Below, in pieces: positions 7,701 to 15,396 of a stretch of 33,866 nt of DNA (positions are counted from its first letter, which is position 1; every line of letters begins with the position of its first letter). The DNA is taken from positions 1 through 33,866 of the forward strand of contig JAJYOQ010000003.1 of assembly GCA_021796135.1 (NCBI GenBank), read 5' to 3'. Source of the DNA: Bacteroidota bacterium (GTDB taxonomy: Bacteria > Bacteroidota > Ignavibacteria > Ignavibacteriales > Ignavibacteriaceae). Below the pieces are notes generated by a model. It was not told the DNA's origin. It saw nothing but the letters and a program-made list of their open reading frames with translations, and searched no databases. The position numbers and the translations under genes were made by a program.

Positions 7701-10132
7701 TTGCTAACTAATGGTGTCGAGCTTCCTTCGCATCTTACGCCGAAATTATACGAGTCTGAAATAGTACTATTCGAGATAACGCTGCCGGCATCAGTATATG
7801 TAACTCCTCCCCAATCATCATATTTCTGTCCATTAATATATGTATAGCTTGAGTTTCCTCCGAATTTTATTAAACAGCTATCAAGCAAAGAATATGAATC
7901 ATCACTTGTAGCTTCGAACCCGATTGTGCTCCAGTCGCCTGGAGTCGGAGAAGTGGCATTTCCATCACCGTTGGAATCCCCCGGATTTCCGAAATTATCA
8001 TCCTTTAAAGAAGTAAAAATAATTTGACCGCCGCTTTTTGTTCCTTTGGCTCTAAATCCGCCGTTTACATGGATACCCGGACCTCCGGACTTGATAACTA
8101 CACCGGGGTCTACAGAAACATTCGTTCCTGAATTAATATCTAAAGCTCCCAAAAGGACATAAGTGATATTATTATATCCGGCAACGTTTCTTACTTTTAT
8201 ATTGCTATTAAAAGGAGCATTTTCTCCTATTATTCCTAGAGCTGTAATTTGTGTATTGACAAAAGTAATCCCCGAAAAATAGGGATCGGCGGCAACTGAA
8301 ATTGCAATTGGAGTAGATGTCGAATTTGATATTTTGTCATTTATTAATTTTGGCTTTGAAGTTGAAAATGCAAATATTCCGTTATTCACATTATTAATTG
8401 TGCAGTTTGATATTGTCGGGCTTGCATTTATTGTTGTAATTTGCCCCTGAGATAGATATACTCCATTATAATAATAAATGTAGGTCGCCAGGGAACCATA
8501 CTGAATAATACAATGGTCAAGTATTGAAGCCGAATCACTTCCAGATTCAAAAACAATACCGCCCCAATTCCCAACAGAAGGAACAGTTTGCGATCCATCT
8601 TTATTTGAATCTCCGGGATGTCCGAAATTATCATCCATTATAGATGTAAAAACAATCGTGCTGTCAACAGTTCCGGATGCTATTAATTTGCCTTTAACTA
8701 CAATCATATATGGATTTTCATAATATTCGGGCAATTTACTTTTAATAACTACACCTTTATTAATTGTTAATGTCATACCTAAAGGCACTGTTACAGTATT
8801 TAATAACATATAAGTAATATTTTGAATTGAAGTAATGCTTCTTACCGGTAATACTGCATTACCTAAAAGCGCTCCTCCTAATATTCCAATCGCATCAAAT
8901 TTATTATCCGAAAAGGACAGTATATTATTGTTTAAAACCGGATTAGCTTCAAAAGACATTGCTAACGGAACTATCATACTTGAGCCAATATTATTATTAG
9001 TAAAAACAGGATTCGAGAGCCCTTGAAACATTACTCCATAATAATTATTAGCTATTGTGCAGCTGTCAATGGTTGGGCTTGCGTTATAAGTACTTATTCC
9101 TCCGGTATTTCCGTTACCTGCAAAACTTACCGAGCAGCGCCGCATTGTACAATTGCTGTCAATGCTTTGATCATTAAAAACAACTCCATACCAGTCTCCG
9201 ACTGCGGGGGCACTTGAAGCGCCGTCTCCATTGGTATCCCCAAACAAATTATCATTCTTGTAGGATGTGAAATATATATTTTCTCCGATACCGGCAACTG
9301 CATATAATGCGCCGTCTATATATAAATGCCCTCCGGTAAATTTCAGAACGTTTGTCGAACGGATGGTTAAAACATTTCCTGAATTAACAGTGAAATCTCC
9401 GAATACATATGGAATATTAATTTTATCCAGGGTTAAGGAAGCCGATGTGGAATAAAAATTCATTTGGATTCCGTTATATGTATTATTAATAAAACTATTC
9501 AAACCTGAAAAGCTTAAAGATGCTGTCCCGTTATAAACGATAGGCCAACTGCAAGATTGAATAGTTGAATTATTGATGATAATATTTGCTCCCTGATTAA
9601 TTGAAACACCATTGCCGGTGCAGTTAGAAATATTAACCCCGTTTAATGTGGCATTTCCCGAATTTACAGCTATAGCATTATAATTTGAATTAGAAATTTG
9701 AACGTTATTTAATGTTAAGCTGCCATTATCTAAATATATTATTGTATTGCTGCTGTTTCCGCCGTATTTAACCTGACAGGTGTCCAATCTTGCCGAACCA
9801 GGATTGGAATACCACCCAATCAGAATATAACCCCAATCGCCTTGGTGGGGTATTCCACCGTTTGTATCTGCTGCTGAAGTAAAATTAGCATACCTGGCTT
9901 TTAATGAACCCTGCACCGTAAGGTTTGTATTTTTGGTAAAAAGTATCGTAACTGATGAATCAATTGCCAAAGTGACCCCGGAATTTACAATTACATCACT
10001 AGTTACTATATATGGACTGCCTGCTAACTTTAATGTTGAATCGGAAGTAATAGTTCCGGATAGATTTGTTTTAGCTAGAGTAGATCCAAATAAAATTACT
10101 ACTATTAATAAAGCACTATAAATGGTACGCAT
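4718..10132 (-). CDS. Giant secreted beta-helix repeat protein with dockerin, cohesin-like module and T9SS domain
   Basis: A 1804-aa exported protein. Start chosen at ATG 10132: AAAGGAG (10139-10145) lies 6 nt upstream and a signal peptide follows (MRTIYSALLIVVILFGSTLA). The frame stays open for 85 more codons to an ATG at 10387, which has an AGGA of its own, but that would put the signal peptide inside the protein. The body is Asn/Ser/Gly-rich right-handed beta-helix sequence with six units of about 210 aa. Each has an acidic loop like DDNFGNPGDSNGDG followed by PxxGDW. Near the C-terminus is a dockerin type I pair (5483-5659; DVSLNGTVQAFD and DVSGDSTISAYD with Ca-ligand spacing), then a cohesin-like module (about 5042-5394), then the T9SS sorting domain (NYPNPFNPTT, end KKLVFLK). 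Probably a surface adhesin or polysaccharide-interacting protein; no catalytic residues could be assigned. Confidence 0.82.
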   Translation of the reverse strand: MRTIYSALLIVVILFGSTLAKTNLSGTITSDSTLKLAGSPYIVTSDVIVNSGVTLAIDSSVTILFTKNTNLTVQGSLKARYANFTSAADTNGGIPHQGDWGYILIGWYSNPGSARLDTCQVKYGGNSSNTIIYLDNGSLTLNNVQISNSNYNAIAVNSGNATLNGVNISNCTGNGVSINQGANIIINNSTIQSCSWPIVYNGTASLSFSGLNSFINNTYNGIQMNFYSTSASLTLDKINIPYVFGDFTVNSGNVLTIRSTNVLKFTGGHLYIDGALYAVAGIGENIYFTSYKNDNLFGDTNGDGASSAPAVGDWYGVVFNDQSIDSNCTMRRCSVSFAGNGNTGGISTYNASPTIDSCTIANNYYGVMFQGLSNPVFTNNNIGSSMIVPLAMSFEANPVLNNNILSFSDNKFDAIGILGGALLGNAVLPVRSITSIQNITYMLLNTVTVPLGMTLTINKGVVIKSKLPEYYENPYMIVVKGKLIASGTVDSTIVFTSIMDDNFGHPGDSNKDGSQTVPSVGNWGGIVFESGSDSASILDHCIIQYGSLATYIYYYNGVYLSQGQITTINASPTISNCTINNVNNGIFAFSTSKPKLINDKISNSTSTPIAISVAADPYFSGITFVNTQITALGIIGENAPFNSNIKVRNVAGYNNITYVLLGALDINSGTNVSVDPGVVIKSGGPGIHVNGGFRAKGTKSGGQIIFTSLKDDNFGNPGDSNGDGNATSPTPGDWSTIGFEATSDDSYSLLDSCLIKFGGNSSYTYINGQKYDDWGGVTYTDAGSVISNSTISDSYNFGVRCEGSSTPLVSNVILQSSRLDPIAMSLISNPTFSNITFTANGSKGIRILEGTLSSNATLFTRNVAGINNIAYIVNKLVINPNAVLTIEPGVVIKLINNHPIDDYNSIVVNGALIANGTTTQKIVFTSIKDDSNGGDTNNDGNNSAPSKGEWECVDFYASSLDTLNSLKNCVFRYGGYNYWWWNYNYNWGLVRVFNGNLKIDSCTFEQSLTAGIGIMGSAHPVITNTLLDNIDYTPIAMSVFSNPTFANNTIFNVGITALGIVPETYSVDGTIPIRNFGGYNNITYYVYSKCTINSGTTITVPAGLVFKGGSWQVNGALIINGTANNKVVFTDLADDAYGNPFDCNGDGNATTPSIQTGSRISFADVSNDSLSQINYTIFRYSDGGIYLNQASPKIKNDIFDQDNWGIYLTGVSNPVVDSCTFNNLIYAPLRLSLVSYPVSTLGNIVSGTTFKMIGIIDNESLVQDVTLPKRSFAGIKNIPYLFSHYTIASNSVLTIQPGVILKFLPGTGLDVNKGLIAEGGASPDSQIVFTDYRDDLYGGDSNSDSAKSSPNDYLNAGWNGITFEDQSLDPLCRLKFCVIKFAGIIYWSKGAAVTTNNASPSISNSTIINNYNGITANGSSNPLINYNDIYQNTNLGVNNVDKSFVIDAKMNWWGSDSGPTATSNSGGTGQAITDGVVFNPWLNSGASHPIMGDVSLNGTVQAFDASLILRNVVALDTFNILQQRVADVSGDSTISAYDASLVLQYSVGLISFFPAEINLKSSPSTDEKTIKYLAMQKVSNVSLDIVGSKVKRGEKLTVPINIVNSGGLVSIQLKMKFDPTMFTLSDCKLGDKYSEYNLAYSADSKTGDLKIAVAGVKPVNDGGNILNLSFNVGKDIKGEVEYNFAVNEFSANEINFSKSVNSETIKIIGKPTSYGLMQNYPNPFNPTTVISYQLPDDNVPVNLVIYNIQGQKIKTLVNSNQNSGVYNITWDGSNDQGFKVSSGIFIYRLQVNKFVASKKLVFLK
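6060..9260 (-). repeat. Six-copy repeat of about 630 nt inside the beta-helix gene
   Basis: Six divergent copies of an acidic-loop/GDW motif recur roughly every 590-650 nt, near 9190-9260, 8560-8636, 7930-8010, 7285-7350, 6680-6745 and 6060-6135. Each encodes an FTS/FTD strand, a D-rich loop of the D-x-N-x-D-G kind and usually G-D/N/E-W. The copies agree in protein but differ in DNA, pointing to old internal duplication. Boundaries are approximate. Confidence 0.7.
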
Positions 10133-10183
10133 AAGCTGCTCCTTTATAAAATTATTATTTTCTTTTGCAAATAATATTTTGGT

Positions 10184-10210
10184 ATTATATCCTTGATTCG
10201 GTTGGATCAA
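10184..10210 (-). promoter_or_regulatory. Candidate promoter for the beta-helix gene
   Basis: On the minus strand TATAAT (10189-10184) is preceded by TTGATC (10210-10205) with a 15-nt spacer, a little short. Transcription would begin near 10176, leaving about 44 nt before the ATG at 10132. It lies inside the in-frame upstream extension, so it would support the shorter protein. Low confidence. Confidence 0.25.
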
Positions 10211-10387
10211 TTTGTTAGTTTCATTTTGTTTGCTTAGTCGTTCTGGCAGGGTCAATGCAGTATGATTTAGAATTGAATTTATATTAATTTCATCTGATAT
10301 GTTCACAAATTCCTGTGTAGAAGAAGCGAGGAAAATAGAAGTACTCCCCGGTAAATTTTTAACTAGCCGATTAAGTTTCTCTTGCAT

Positions 10388-10834
10388 TTTTTTCCTAATG
10401 AAGTTGAAACTATTGCATAGTAAATATTATTTTGTCATATATTATAATATTACCGTGACATATATTACGTTTATTATTATTTAAAAACAATATTATACTA
10501 ATAATTAATTAAATCATACGGATTCGACTTGAGAACAGATTGAATTTAATGAAAAAACCGGCATAAATTCCTCAACTCTTTGAGTTTTAGCTATTTTAGA
10601 AATATTTTATTCCAAAATTGCAAGGAATAGATCCTCTTATTTATTTTTATTACTTAATAATTATTTTAATTTGAAGTGATCAAAAGGATAAATATTCATC
10701 GGGAAATAGATGGTACCAGTTTTAAAAAGATTTTATTATTAATTAGGTTACTACAAAAAGGAATCTCCTACTCTACTGTGTTTCAAAATGATTTAATATC
10801 TAATCAATGGCTTGAATGAAAGAGAGACTATTAT
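10388..10834. other. 447-bp divergent intergenic region
   Basis: This AT-rich gap separates the divergent beta-helix gene and the iron-permease-family gene, so it must hold upstream signals for both. A 9-bp direct repeat CATATATTA occurs at 10436-10444 and 10459-10467, 23 bp apart (about two helical turns), flanking a TATAAT-like palindrome. No coding frame, RNA gene or strong hairpin is evident. Confidence 0.45.
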
Positions 10835-11287
10835 ATGAAAAGAAAATTAAGGACAAAAATAAATTATATATTCGATAATTTTGCGCATAAGGCAACCATC
10901 TTTTCGGGAAGCACAGCCGCTTTTTCAGTGGCTTTCTTTATTATAATAATCTGGATATTAACAGGACCTATCTTTAATTATTCAGATACCTGGCAGCTTG
11001 TTATAAATACAGGTACTACAATTATAACTTTTCTAATGGTTTTTTTAATTCAAAGATCGCAGAATAAAGAATCTCTTGCTGTGCAATTAAAATTGAATGA
11101 ATTAGTTGCGTCATCAAAACAAGCAAGCAATAGATTAATAGACATAGAAGATTTGACACAGGACGAATTAGACCAGCTTCATAAATTTTATATTTTACTT
11201 GCACAAAAGGCAAAAAAGGAATCAAACCTAAGAAAAACCCATTCGGTAGAGGATGAGGAGAAAGAAGAAGCGGAAACTAAAGAATAA
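10835..11287 (+). CDS. Low-affinity iron permease-family membrane protein
   Basis: A 150-aa small membrane protein of the low-affinity iron permease family (Iron_permease). It has the family hallmark DTWQLVINTGTTIITFLMVF within residues 51-73, a first membrane segment at about 25-45 (SGSTAAF then a hydrophobic run ending GPIF), a second at about 56-73, and a cytoplasmic tail beginning QNKESLAVQLKLNEL with a conserved-type LIDIEDLTQDEL. The last 15 residues are almost all charged (EDEEKEEAETKE). Bacterial members are much shorter than fungal Fet4 and their iron role is not well proven, so the substrate is uncertain. It has its own terminator and looks monocistronic. Confidence 0.82.
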   Translation: MKRKLRTKINYIFDNFAHKATIFSGSTAAFSVAFFIIIIWILTGPIFNYSDTWQLVINTGTTIITFLMVFLIQRSQNKESLAVQLKLNELVASSKQASNRLIDIEDLTQDELDQLHKFYILLAQKAKKESNLRKTHSVEDEEKEEAETKE

Positions 11288-11317
11288 AGATAGGAAGCTG
11301 TTTTGGACTTTAGATAA

Positions 11318-11341
11318 AGGAATTTGATAAATCAAATTCCT
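11318..11341 (+). terminator. Intrinsic terminator after the iron permease-family gene
   Basis: AGGAATTTGA (11318-11327) pairs perfectly with TCAAATTCCT (11332-11341) around the loop TAAA. The following sequence is T-rich (ACTTAATTATTTTG) but not a pure T-run. It is 30 nt past the stop codon at 11287. Confidence 0.55.
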
Positions 11342-11420
11342 ACTTAATTATTTTGATCCGACTATGTCTGGTAGTTAACATAATTTATATCTAAATGGTA
11401 TGTTATATTATTAGAATTAA

Positions 11421-12338
11421 ATGAAAGATAATATGAACAATAATAAATGGAATGTTAATAATATTCCAGATCAAAAAGAGAGAATAGTCATTGTAACGGG
11501 CTCAAGCAGCGGGATTGGCTTTGAGGCAGCTCGTGCTCTTGCAAATAAAAATGCTATAGTAATAATTGCTGTAAGAAATTCAGAGAAAGGAAATGCTGCC
11601 GCAGGTAAAATTAAGACGGCGAATAATAATTCCGATGTTGAAGTTATGCAATTAGATCTTGCCAGTCTTGATTCAATACATAAATTTGTAAATACCTTTA
11701 AGGGGAAATATAAACGGCTTGATCTGCTTATCAATAATGCCGGTGTTATGATTCCGCCATATTCTAAAACATCAAATGGATTTGAATTGCAGTTCGGGAC
11801 AAATCACCTTGGGCATTTTGCTTTAACAGGACTGCTGATAGATCTGATAAATAACACTAAAGACTCGCGTATTGTGAATGTTTCAAGCGCTGCACATAAA
11901 TCAGGTAATATCGATTTCGATGATTTAAATTGGGAAAAACGAAAATACAAAGCGTGGCGCGCTTACGGCGATAGTAAAATTGCAAACCTTTATTTTACTT
12001 ATGAACTGCAGAAAAGATTATCCAATATAAAATCAAATACAAAGGTAACTGCGGCTCATCCGGGTTGGACAGCAACAGACTTACAAAGACATAGCGGTCT
12101 TTTTCAATTTATGAACGGATTTTTTGCAATGAAACAGGAGCAAGGCGCTTTGCCTACATTAAGAGCTGCTATTGACGACGGTGCACAAAGCGGCGATTTC
12201 TACGGACCGGATGGATTCATGGAAATGCGCGGCTATCCCGTTAAAGTCGAATCAAATAATCTTTCTCACGATAAAGATATTGCTTTAAAGCTATGGAAAG
12301 TTTCCGAAAATTTAACCGGTGTTAAATTTAATTTGTAA
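11421..12338 (+). CDS. Short-chain dehydrogenase/reductase (SDR)
   Basis: A 305-aa NAD(P)-dependent oxidoreductase of the classical SDR fold, closest in feel to the retinol dehydrogenase/WWOX-like branch (NHLGHFALTGLL). Visible: nucleotide-binding TGSSSGIG (26-33), NNAG (105-108), catalytic Ser in IVNVSSAAH (155/156), and the YxxxK pair Tyr182/Lys186 in YGDSK. All catalytic positions are intact, so the enzyme should be active; the substrate cannot be read from sequence. Start is uncertain between ATG 11421 and ATG 11433, and neither has a strong Shine-Dalgarno site. The SGNH hydrolase gene follows after 12 nt, so the two are probably co-transcribed. Confidence 0.85.
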   Translation: MKDNMNNNKWNVNNIPDQKERIVIVTGSSSGIGFEAARALANKNAIVIIAVRNSEKGNAAAGKIKTANNNSDVEVMQLDLASLDSIHKFVNTFKGKYKRLDLLINNAGVMIPPYSKTSNGFELQFGTNHLGHFALTGLLIDLINNTKDSRIVNVSSAAHKSGNIDFDDLNWEKRKYKAWRAYGDSKIANLYFTYELQKRLSNIKSNTKVTAAHPGWTATDLQRHSGLFQFMNGFFAMKQEQGALPTLRAAIDDGAQSGDFYGPDGFMEMRGYPVKVESNNLSHDKDIALKLWKVSENLTGVKFNL

Positions 12339-12350
12339 AGAGAGGTCAAT

Positions 12351-13055
12351 ATGAATTATGTGAAAAATAATTTTTTTTTAATCCTTTTATTTTTGATTTC
12401 ATTTCAATTTGCGGTTTTCGGTCAAAATGACAAATCAAAAGAAGATTGGGCAAATATGAAGAAGTATGCTATGGCTGATAAAATGCTTTCTGCACAAGTG
12501 CACGGAGAAGACCGAATAGTTTTTATGGGAAACTCAATTACAGAATTTTGGGCAAAAATAGATACTGATTTTTTTGCTAATAAGTCTTATATAGATCGGG
12601 GCATAAGCGGACAAACTTCGCCTCAAATGCTGCTGCGTTTTCGTCAGGATGTTATTAATTTGAAACCCGCAGTTGTAGTTATTTTAGCGGGGACTAATGA
12701 TATTGCCGAGAATACAGGTCCGATTTCGTTAGAAGATATTATGGGAAATATTATTTCAATGGCTCAGTTAGCCAAGGCTAATAATATTAAGGTTATTCTT
12801 TCATCAGTGCTGCCTGCATACGATTTCCCCTGGCATCCCGGACTTAAGCCCGCTGAAAAAATTGCAAAGTTGAATAGTATGATTAAGTCATACTGCAAAG
12901 AAAATAACATTGTATATTTGGACTACTACTCAAAAATGGTTGATGAAAAAATGGGTTTAGACCAAAAATATACTAACGACGGAGTGCATCCTACGTTAGC
13001 TGGATATAAGGTAATGGACGCATTAGTTGAGAAGGCAATTAAAAAGACTTTATAA
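12351..13055 (+). CDS. Secreted SGNH/GDSL-family esterase
   Basis: A 234-aa exported esterase/lipase of the SGNH hydrolase superfamily. Signal peptide about 1-24 (hydrophobic run, then FGQ). The four consensus blocks are present: block I GNSITEFW with nucleophile Ser62, block II GISG with Gly87, block III GTND with Asn116, and block V DGVHPT with Asp210 and His213. Shine-Dalgarno AGAGAGG is upstream of the ATG. Family members remove acyl or acetyl groups from sugars, lipids or thioesters; the substrate here is unknown. Likely shares a transcript with the SDR gene 12 nt upstream. Confidence 0.88.
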   Translation: MNYVKNNFFLILLFLISFQFAVFGQNDKSKEDWANMKKYAMADKMLSAQVHGEDRIVFMGNSITEFWAKIDTDFFANKSYIDRGISGQTSPQMLLRFRQDVINLKPAVVVILAGTNDIAENTGPISLEDIMGNIISMAQLAKANNIKVILSSVLPAYDFPWHPGLKPAEKIAKLNSMIKSYCKENNIVYLDYYSKMVDEKMGLDQKYTNDGVHPTLAGYKVMDALVEKAIKKTL

Positions 13056-13110
13056 TCCGGATAGTTAGTCTTTACTTCTAAATCGTAAATCTAAAAGGAG
13101 AAAAAGTAAG

Positions 13111-13740
13111 ATGAGAAGTACATTCTTATTCATAGTGATCGTTCTTTTTTATTCATGCAATTCTTATAGCCAAACCAATTTGCAATTTGAAATATCGGGC
13201 GGGAAATATTACAATTTCTTAGACCAAGGTATTTTAAACAACTGGGGAGACGGCTGGGCTGTCGGAGGAGGATTGGGATATAGGATACTGCCTCATTCAG
13301 ATTTGATTTTTAACTTAACTTATAGTCACTATCCCTTTACAGGCAATAACATTTTTCTTACTTTTCCTGCGGTTGTCGGTTTCGAATACAATGTGTCCGG
13401 TGAACCTTCGAATGTCTACGAGGCTTCGATAGGAATTAAATTCAATTCGAATATAAAATATATTAACCCGTTCATTTCACTAAATACAGGATTATATATT
13501 ATTAACGCCGGAAATATTATCATATCAAATTGGATAGGTCCTAATCCGCATAATGTTTCCCATTATAAATATTTTGACTCCGGTAATTCAAGCACAAATC
13601 TGTTTGCCGGAATTGGAATTGGCTTTATGGTTCCGGTATATTCGAATTTAAGCATTGGCTTCGAAGCAAGGTTTAATGTTCTATTTAATTCAAATGGAAG
13701 TTTTCAACCTTTGATGGCAAGTATTCAGTATTCGCTTTGA
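13111..13740 (+). CDS. Exported outer-membrane beta-barrel-like protein, unrecognised
   Basis: A 209-aa hypothetical protein. An N-terminal signal peptide (about 1-20, ending NSYSQ) is followed by alternating hydrophobic/aromatic strands rich in Gly, Asn and Tyr, such as VGGGLGYRI, ASIGIKF, FAGIGIGFMV and a closing MASIQYSL. This is the look of a small 8-stranded outer-membrane barrel (OmpA/OmpW-like size), although it ends in Leu rather than the usual Phe. A Cys at 16 is in a poor lipobox context. AAGGAG precedes the ATG by about 10 nt. I do not recognise a named family, and the neighbours do not fix a function. Confidence 0.6.
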   Translation: MRSTFLFIVIVLFYSCNSYSQTNLQFEISGGKYYNFLDQGILNNWGDGWAVGGGLGYRILPHSDLIFNLTYSHYPFTGNNIFLTFPAVVGFEYNVSGEPSNVYEASIGIKFNSNIKYINPFISLNTGLYIINAGNIIISNWIGPNPHNVSHYKYFDSGNSSTNLFAGIGIGFMVPVYSNLSIGFEARFNVLFNSNGSFQPLMASIQYSL

Positions 13741-13803
13741 TCGGAATGAATTTATAAATTGATTTTAAAGATATTATTTTAAATATAAATCTTAATATTA
13801 GTA

Positions 13804-14463
13804 ATGGCTACTGATTTAAATAGTGAGTCTCTTTTTGAAGGGATCGTACTTGCTGCTGGACTCTCCTCAAGAATGAAGACCTGGAAGCCGGGAAAATTAG
13901 TTAATGGCGTTCCATTAGTTGTGCATTCAATTAGATCAATGCTGGTTCATTGCAGTAAAATTATTGTGGTGGGCGGATATAATTTCGATAAATTAAAAAA
14001 TATTATAAATGACGTAAATACTTTCTCAAAATCAGAAAAAGAAAAAATACTGCTTATTGAAAATAAAGATTATTTATCCGGTATGTTTAGTTCTGTTAAA
14101 ATGGGTTTGGCTTATTTAAATAATTATAGCGGCGTTTTTATTTTACCAGGAGATATGCCTTTCGTTAAATCTTCTACTTATCTTAAATTAATTAATGACT
14201 TCGATGCTGATAATGAATATGATATATTTATTCCGGCAATGAATACCGGAATGAACACAGGTGAAAACAGAATACAAAAGGGACACCCTGTTTTAATAAG
14301 AAATAATATTCTTGAAAGAATAGCATCTCATTCTAATGATACATCACTTCGCAGCGTATTAAAAGAATTTTCTTCTAAAATATGTTTTGTAAATGATGAA
14401 GGGATTATATTTGATATTGATAATGAGGATGATTTTAATAAAATCAGTCCGACCTTAATATAG
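13804..14463 (+). CDS. MocA/MobA-like molybdenum cofactor nucleotidyltransferase
   Basis: A 219-aa nucleotidyltransferase of the GT-A-like MobA/MocA family. By family knowledge MocA attaches CMP to Mo-molybdopterin to give the cytosine dinucleotide cofactor used by xanthine dehydrogenase-family enzymes. Visible motifs: LAAGLSSRM (16-24) with Lys31, the metal-binding GDMP (116-119), KGHPVL (159-164), and a C-terminal DIDNEDDF (204-211) matching the family's usual ending. No strong Shine-Dalgarno site precedes the ATG. It is first in a run of five + strand genes that together make a molybdenum hydroxylase, which supports MocA rather than MobA. MCD rather than MGD specificity is inferred. Confidence 0.82.
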   Translation: MATDLNSESLFEGIVLAAGLSSRMKTWKPGKLVNGVPLVVHSIRSMLVHCSKIIVVGGYNFDKLKNIINDVNTFSKSEKEKILLIENKDYLSGMFSSVKMGLAYLNNYSGVFILPGDMPFVKSSTYLKLINDFDADNEYDIFIPAMNTGMNTGENRIQKGHPVLIRNNILERIASHSNDTSLRSVLKEFSSKICFVNDEGIIFDIDNEDDFNKISPTLI

Positions 14464-14476
14464 AGTAACGATTCTT

Positions 14477-15334
14477 ATGATTGAAGTAGTAAAAGCTTTA
14501 GAGAAATGTCTTTCAGAAAACACTCCTTGCGTAGAGGTTTCAGTTATAAACATTACGGGCAGTGTTCCCGGTAAAGTTGGTTTTAAAATGCTTGCGGGTT
14601 TTGACGGCAGAATAGCCGGCACGATTGGCGGAGGAAGCGTGGAGCTTTATGCAATAAAAAAATCTAAAATGCTTCTGCAGTCCAATGAAAAATATTTAAC
14701 CGAAGAAGTGGTTTTGAACGGTACTTTAGACAAATCTAAAATTAAAAGACAAAACCGCAGTTCCCGCAGCGTTCAGCTTCAATCATTATGCGGCGGAAAA
14801 TCTACTCTATTCTTTGAAGTTTTTCAGAGTTATAAATCTATACACATTTTCGGCGCAGGACACATTTCTCAATGTCTTATTAAATATGCTGAATCATTAA
14901 ATTACTTTGTGTCTGTATATGACAACAGGAAAAATATTCTTGATGAGATACCGGATTGTAATCGATGTAAAAAGTTTAATTATGATTTAAGAAACCTCCA
15001 AAAAGAAATTAAAAATATCGTAATTAAAAATGATGATCCGGTTATTATTGTCACTCATAATCATATTAACGATATCGATGTGCTTAATTTCTTGTACAAA
15101 AATTATAAGAACTTAAATTATATAGGTATGATCGGGTCAAAAAGAAAAGTTATCGAGGCAGTTAAGTATATTAAGAGTAAATTCGGAAATAAAATTAACC
15201 TATCTAATTTATTTGCTCCGATAGGAATTGACATAGGCGGAGAAACTCCTGCCGAAATTGCATTAAGCATAATGGCAGAAATACAGGCAATGAACTCAGG
15301 GAAAAAAATCAAACACCTTAAATTAAAGATTTGA
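14477..15334 (+). CDS. XdhC/CoxI-family molybdenum cofactor insertion chaperone
   Basis: A 285-aa maturation factor of the XdhC/CoxI family. Members bind and sulfurate-protect the molybdenum cofactor and load it into xanthine dehydrogenase-type enzymes (PaoD does this for PaoABC). Seen: the N-terminal XdhC domain with GSVP (28-31) and GTIGGG (48-53); LCGG (104-107), whose Cys is the usual Moco-linked residue; and a C-terminal Rossmann domain with FGAGHIS (125-131), YIGMIGSKRK (215-224) and the signature PIGIDIGGETPAEIALSI (248-265). The usual Arg after GSxP is Gly here. A polar stretch (82-100, basic and Ser-rich) before LCGG looks like a lineage insertion. It starts 13 nt after the MocA-like gene and is surely co-transcribed. 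Confidence 0.9.
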   Translation: MIEVVKALEKCLSENTPCVEVSVINITGSVPGKVGFKMLAGFDGRIAGTIGGGSVELYAIKKSKMLLQSNEKYLTEEVVLNGTLDKSKIKRQNRSSRSVQLQSLCGGKSTLFFEVFQSYKSIHIFGAGHISQCLIKYAESLNYFVSVYDNRKNILDEIPDCNRCKKFNYDLRNLQKEIKNIVIKNDDPVIIVTHNHINDIDVLNFLYKNYKNLNYIGMIGSKRKVIEAVKYIKSKFGNKINLSNLFAPIGIDIGGETPAEIALSIMAEIQAMNSGKKIKHLKLKI

Positions 15335-15396
15335 AAAAGATTCTCTAATATCATATTTTAAACTTCAAAATAGTTACTAAAAAATGGGATCGCAAT

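Noticed and set aside
7446..7847. Open + strand frame of 133 codons inside the beta-helix gene
   Set aside because: It is antisense to repeat-encoding sequence. The repeat structure of the minus-strand protein explains it.
10436..10467. Direct repeat CATATATTA as an integration or CRISPR-like repeat
   Set aside because: Only two short AT-only copies are present and no associated genes; at most an operator pair.
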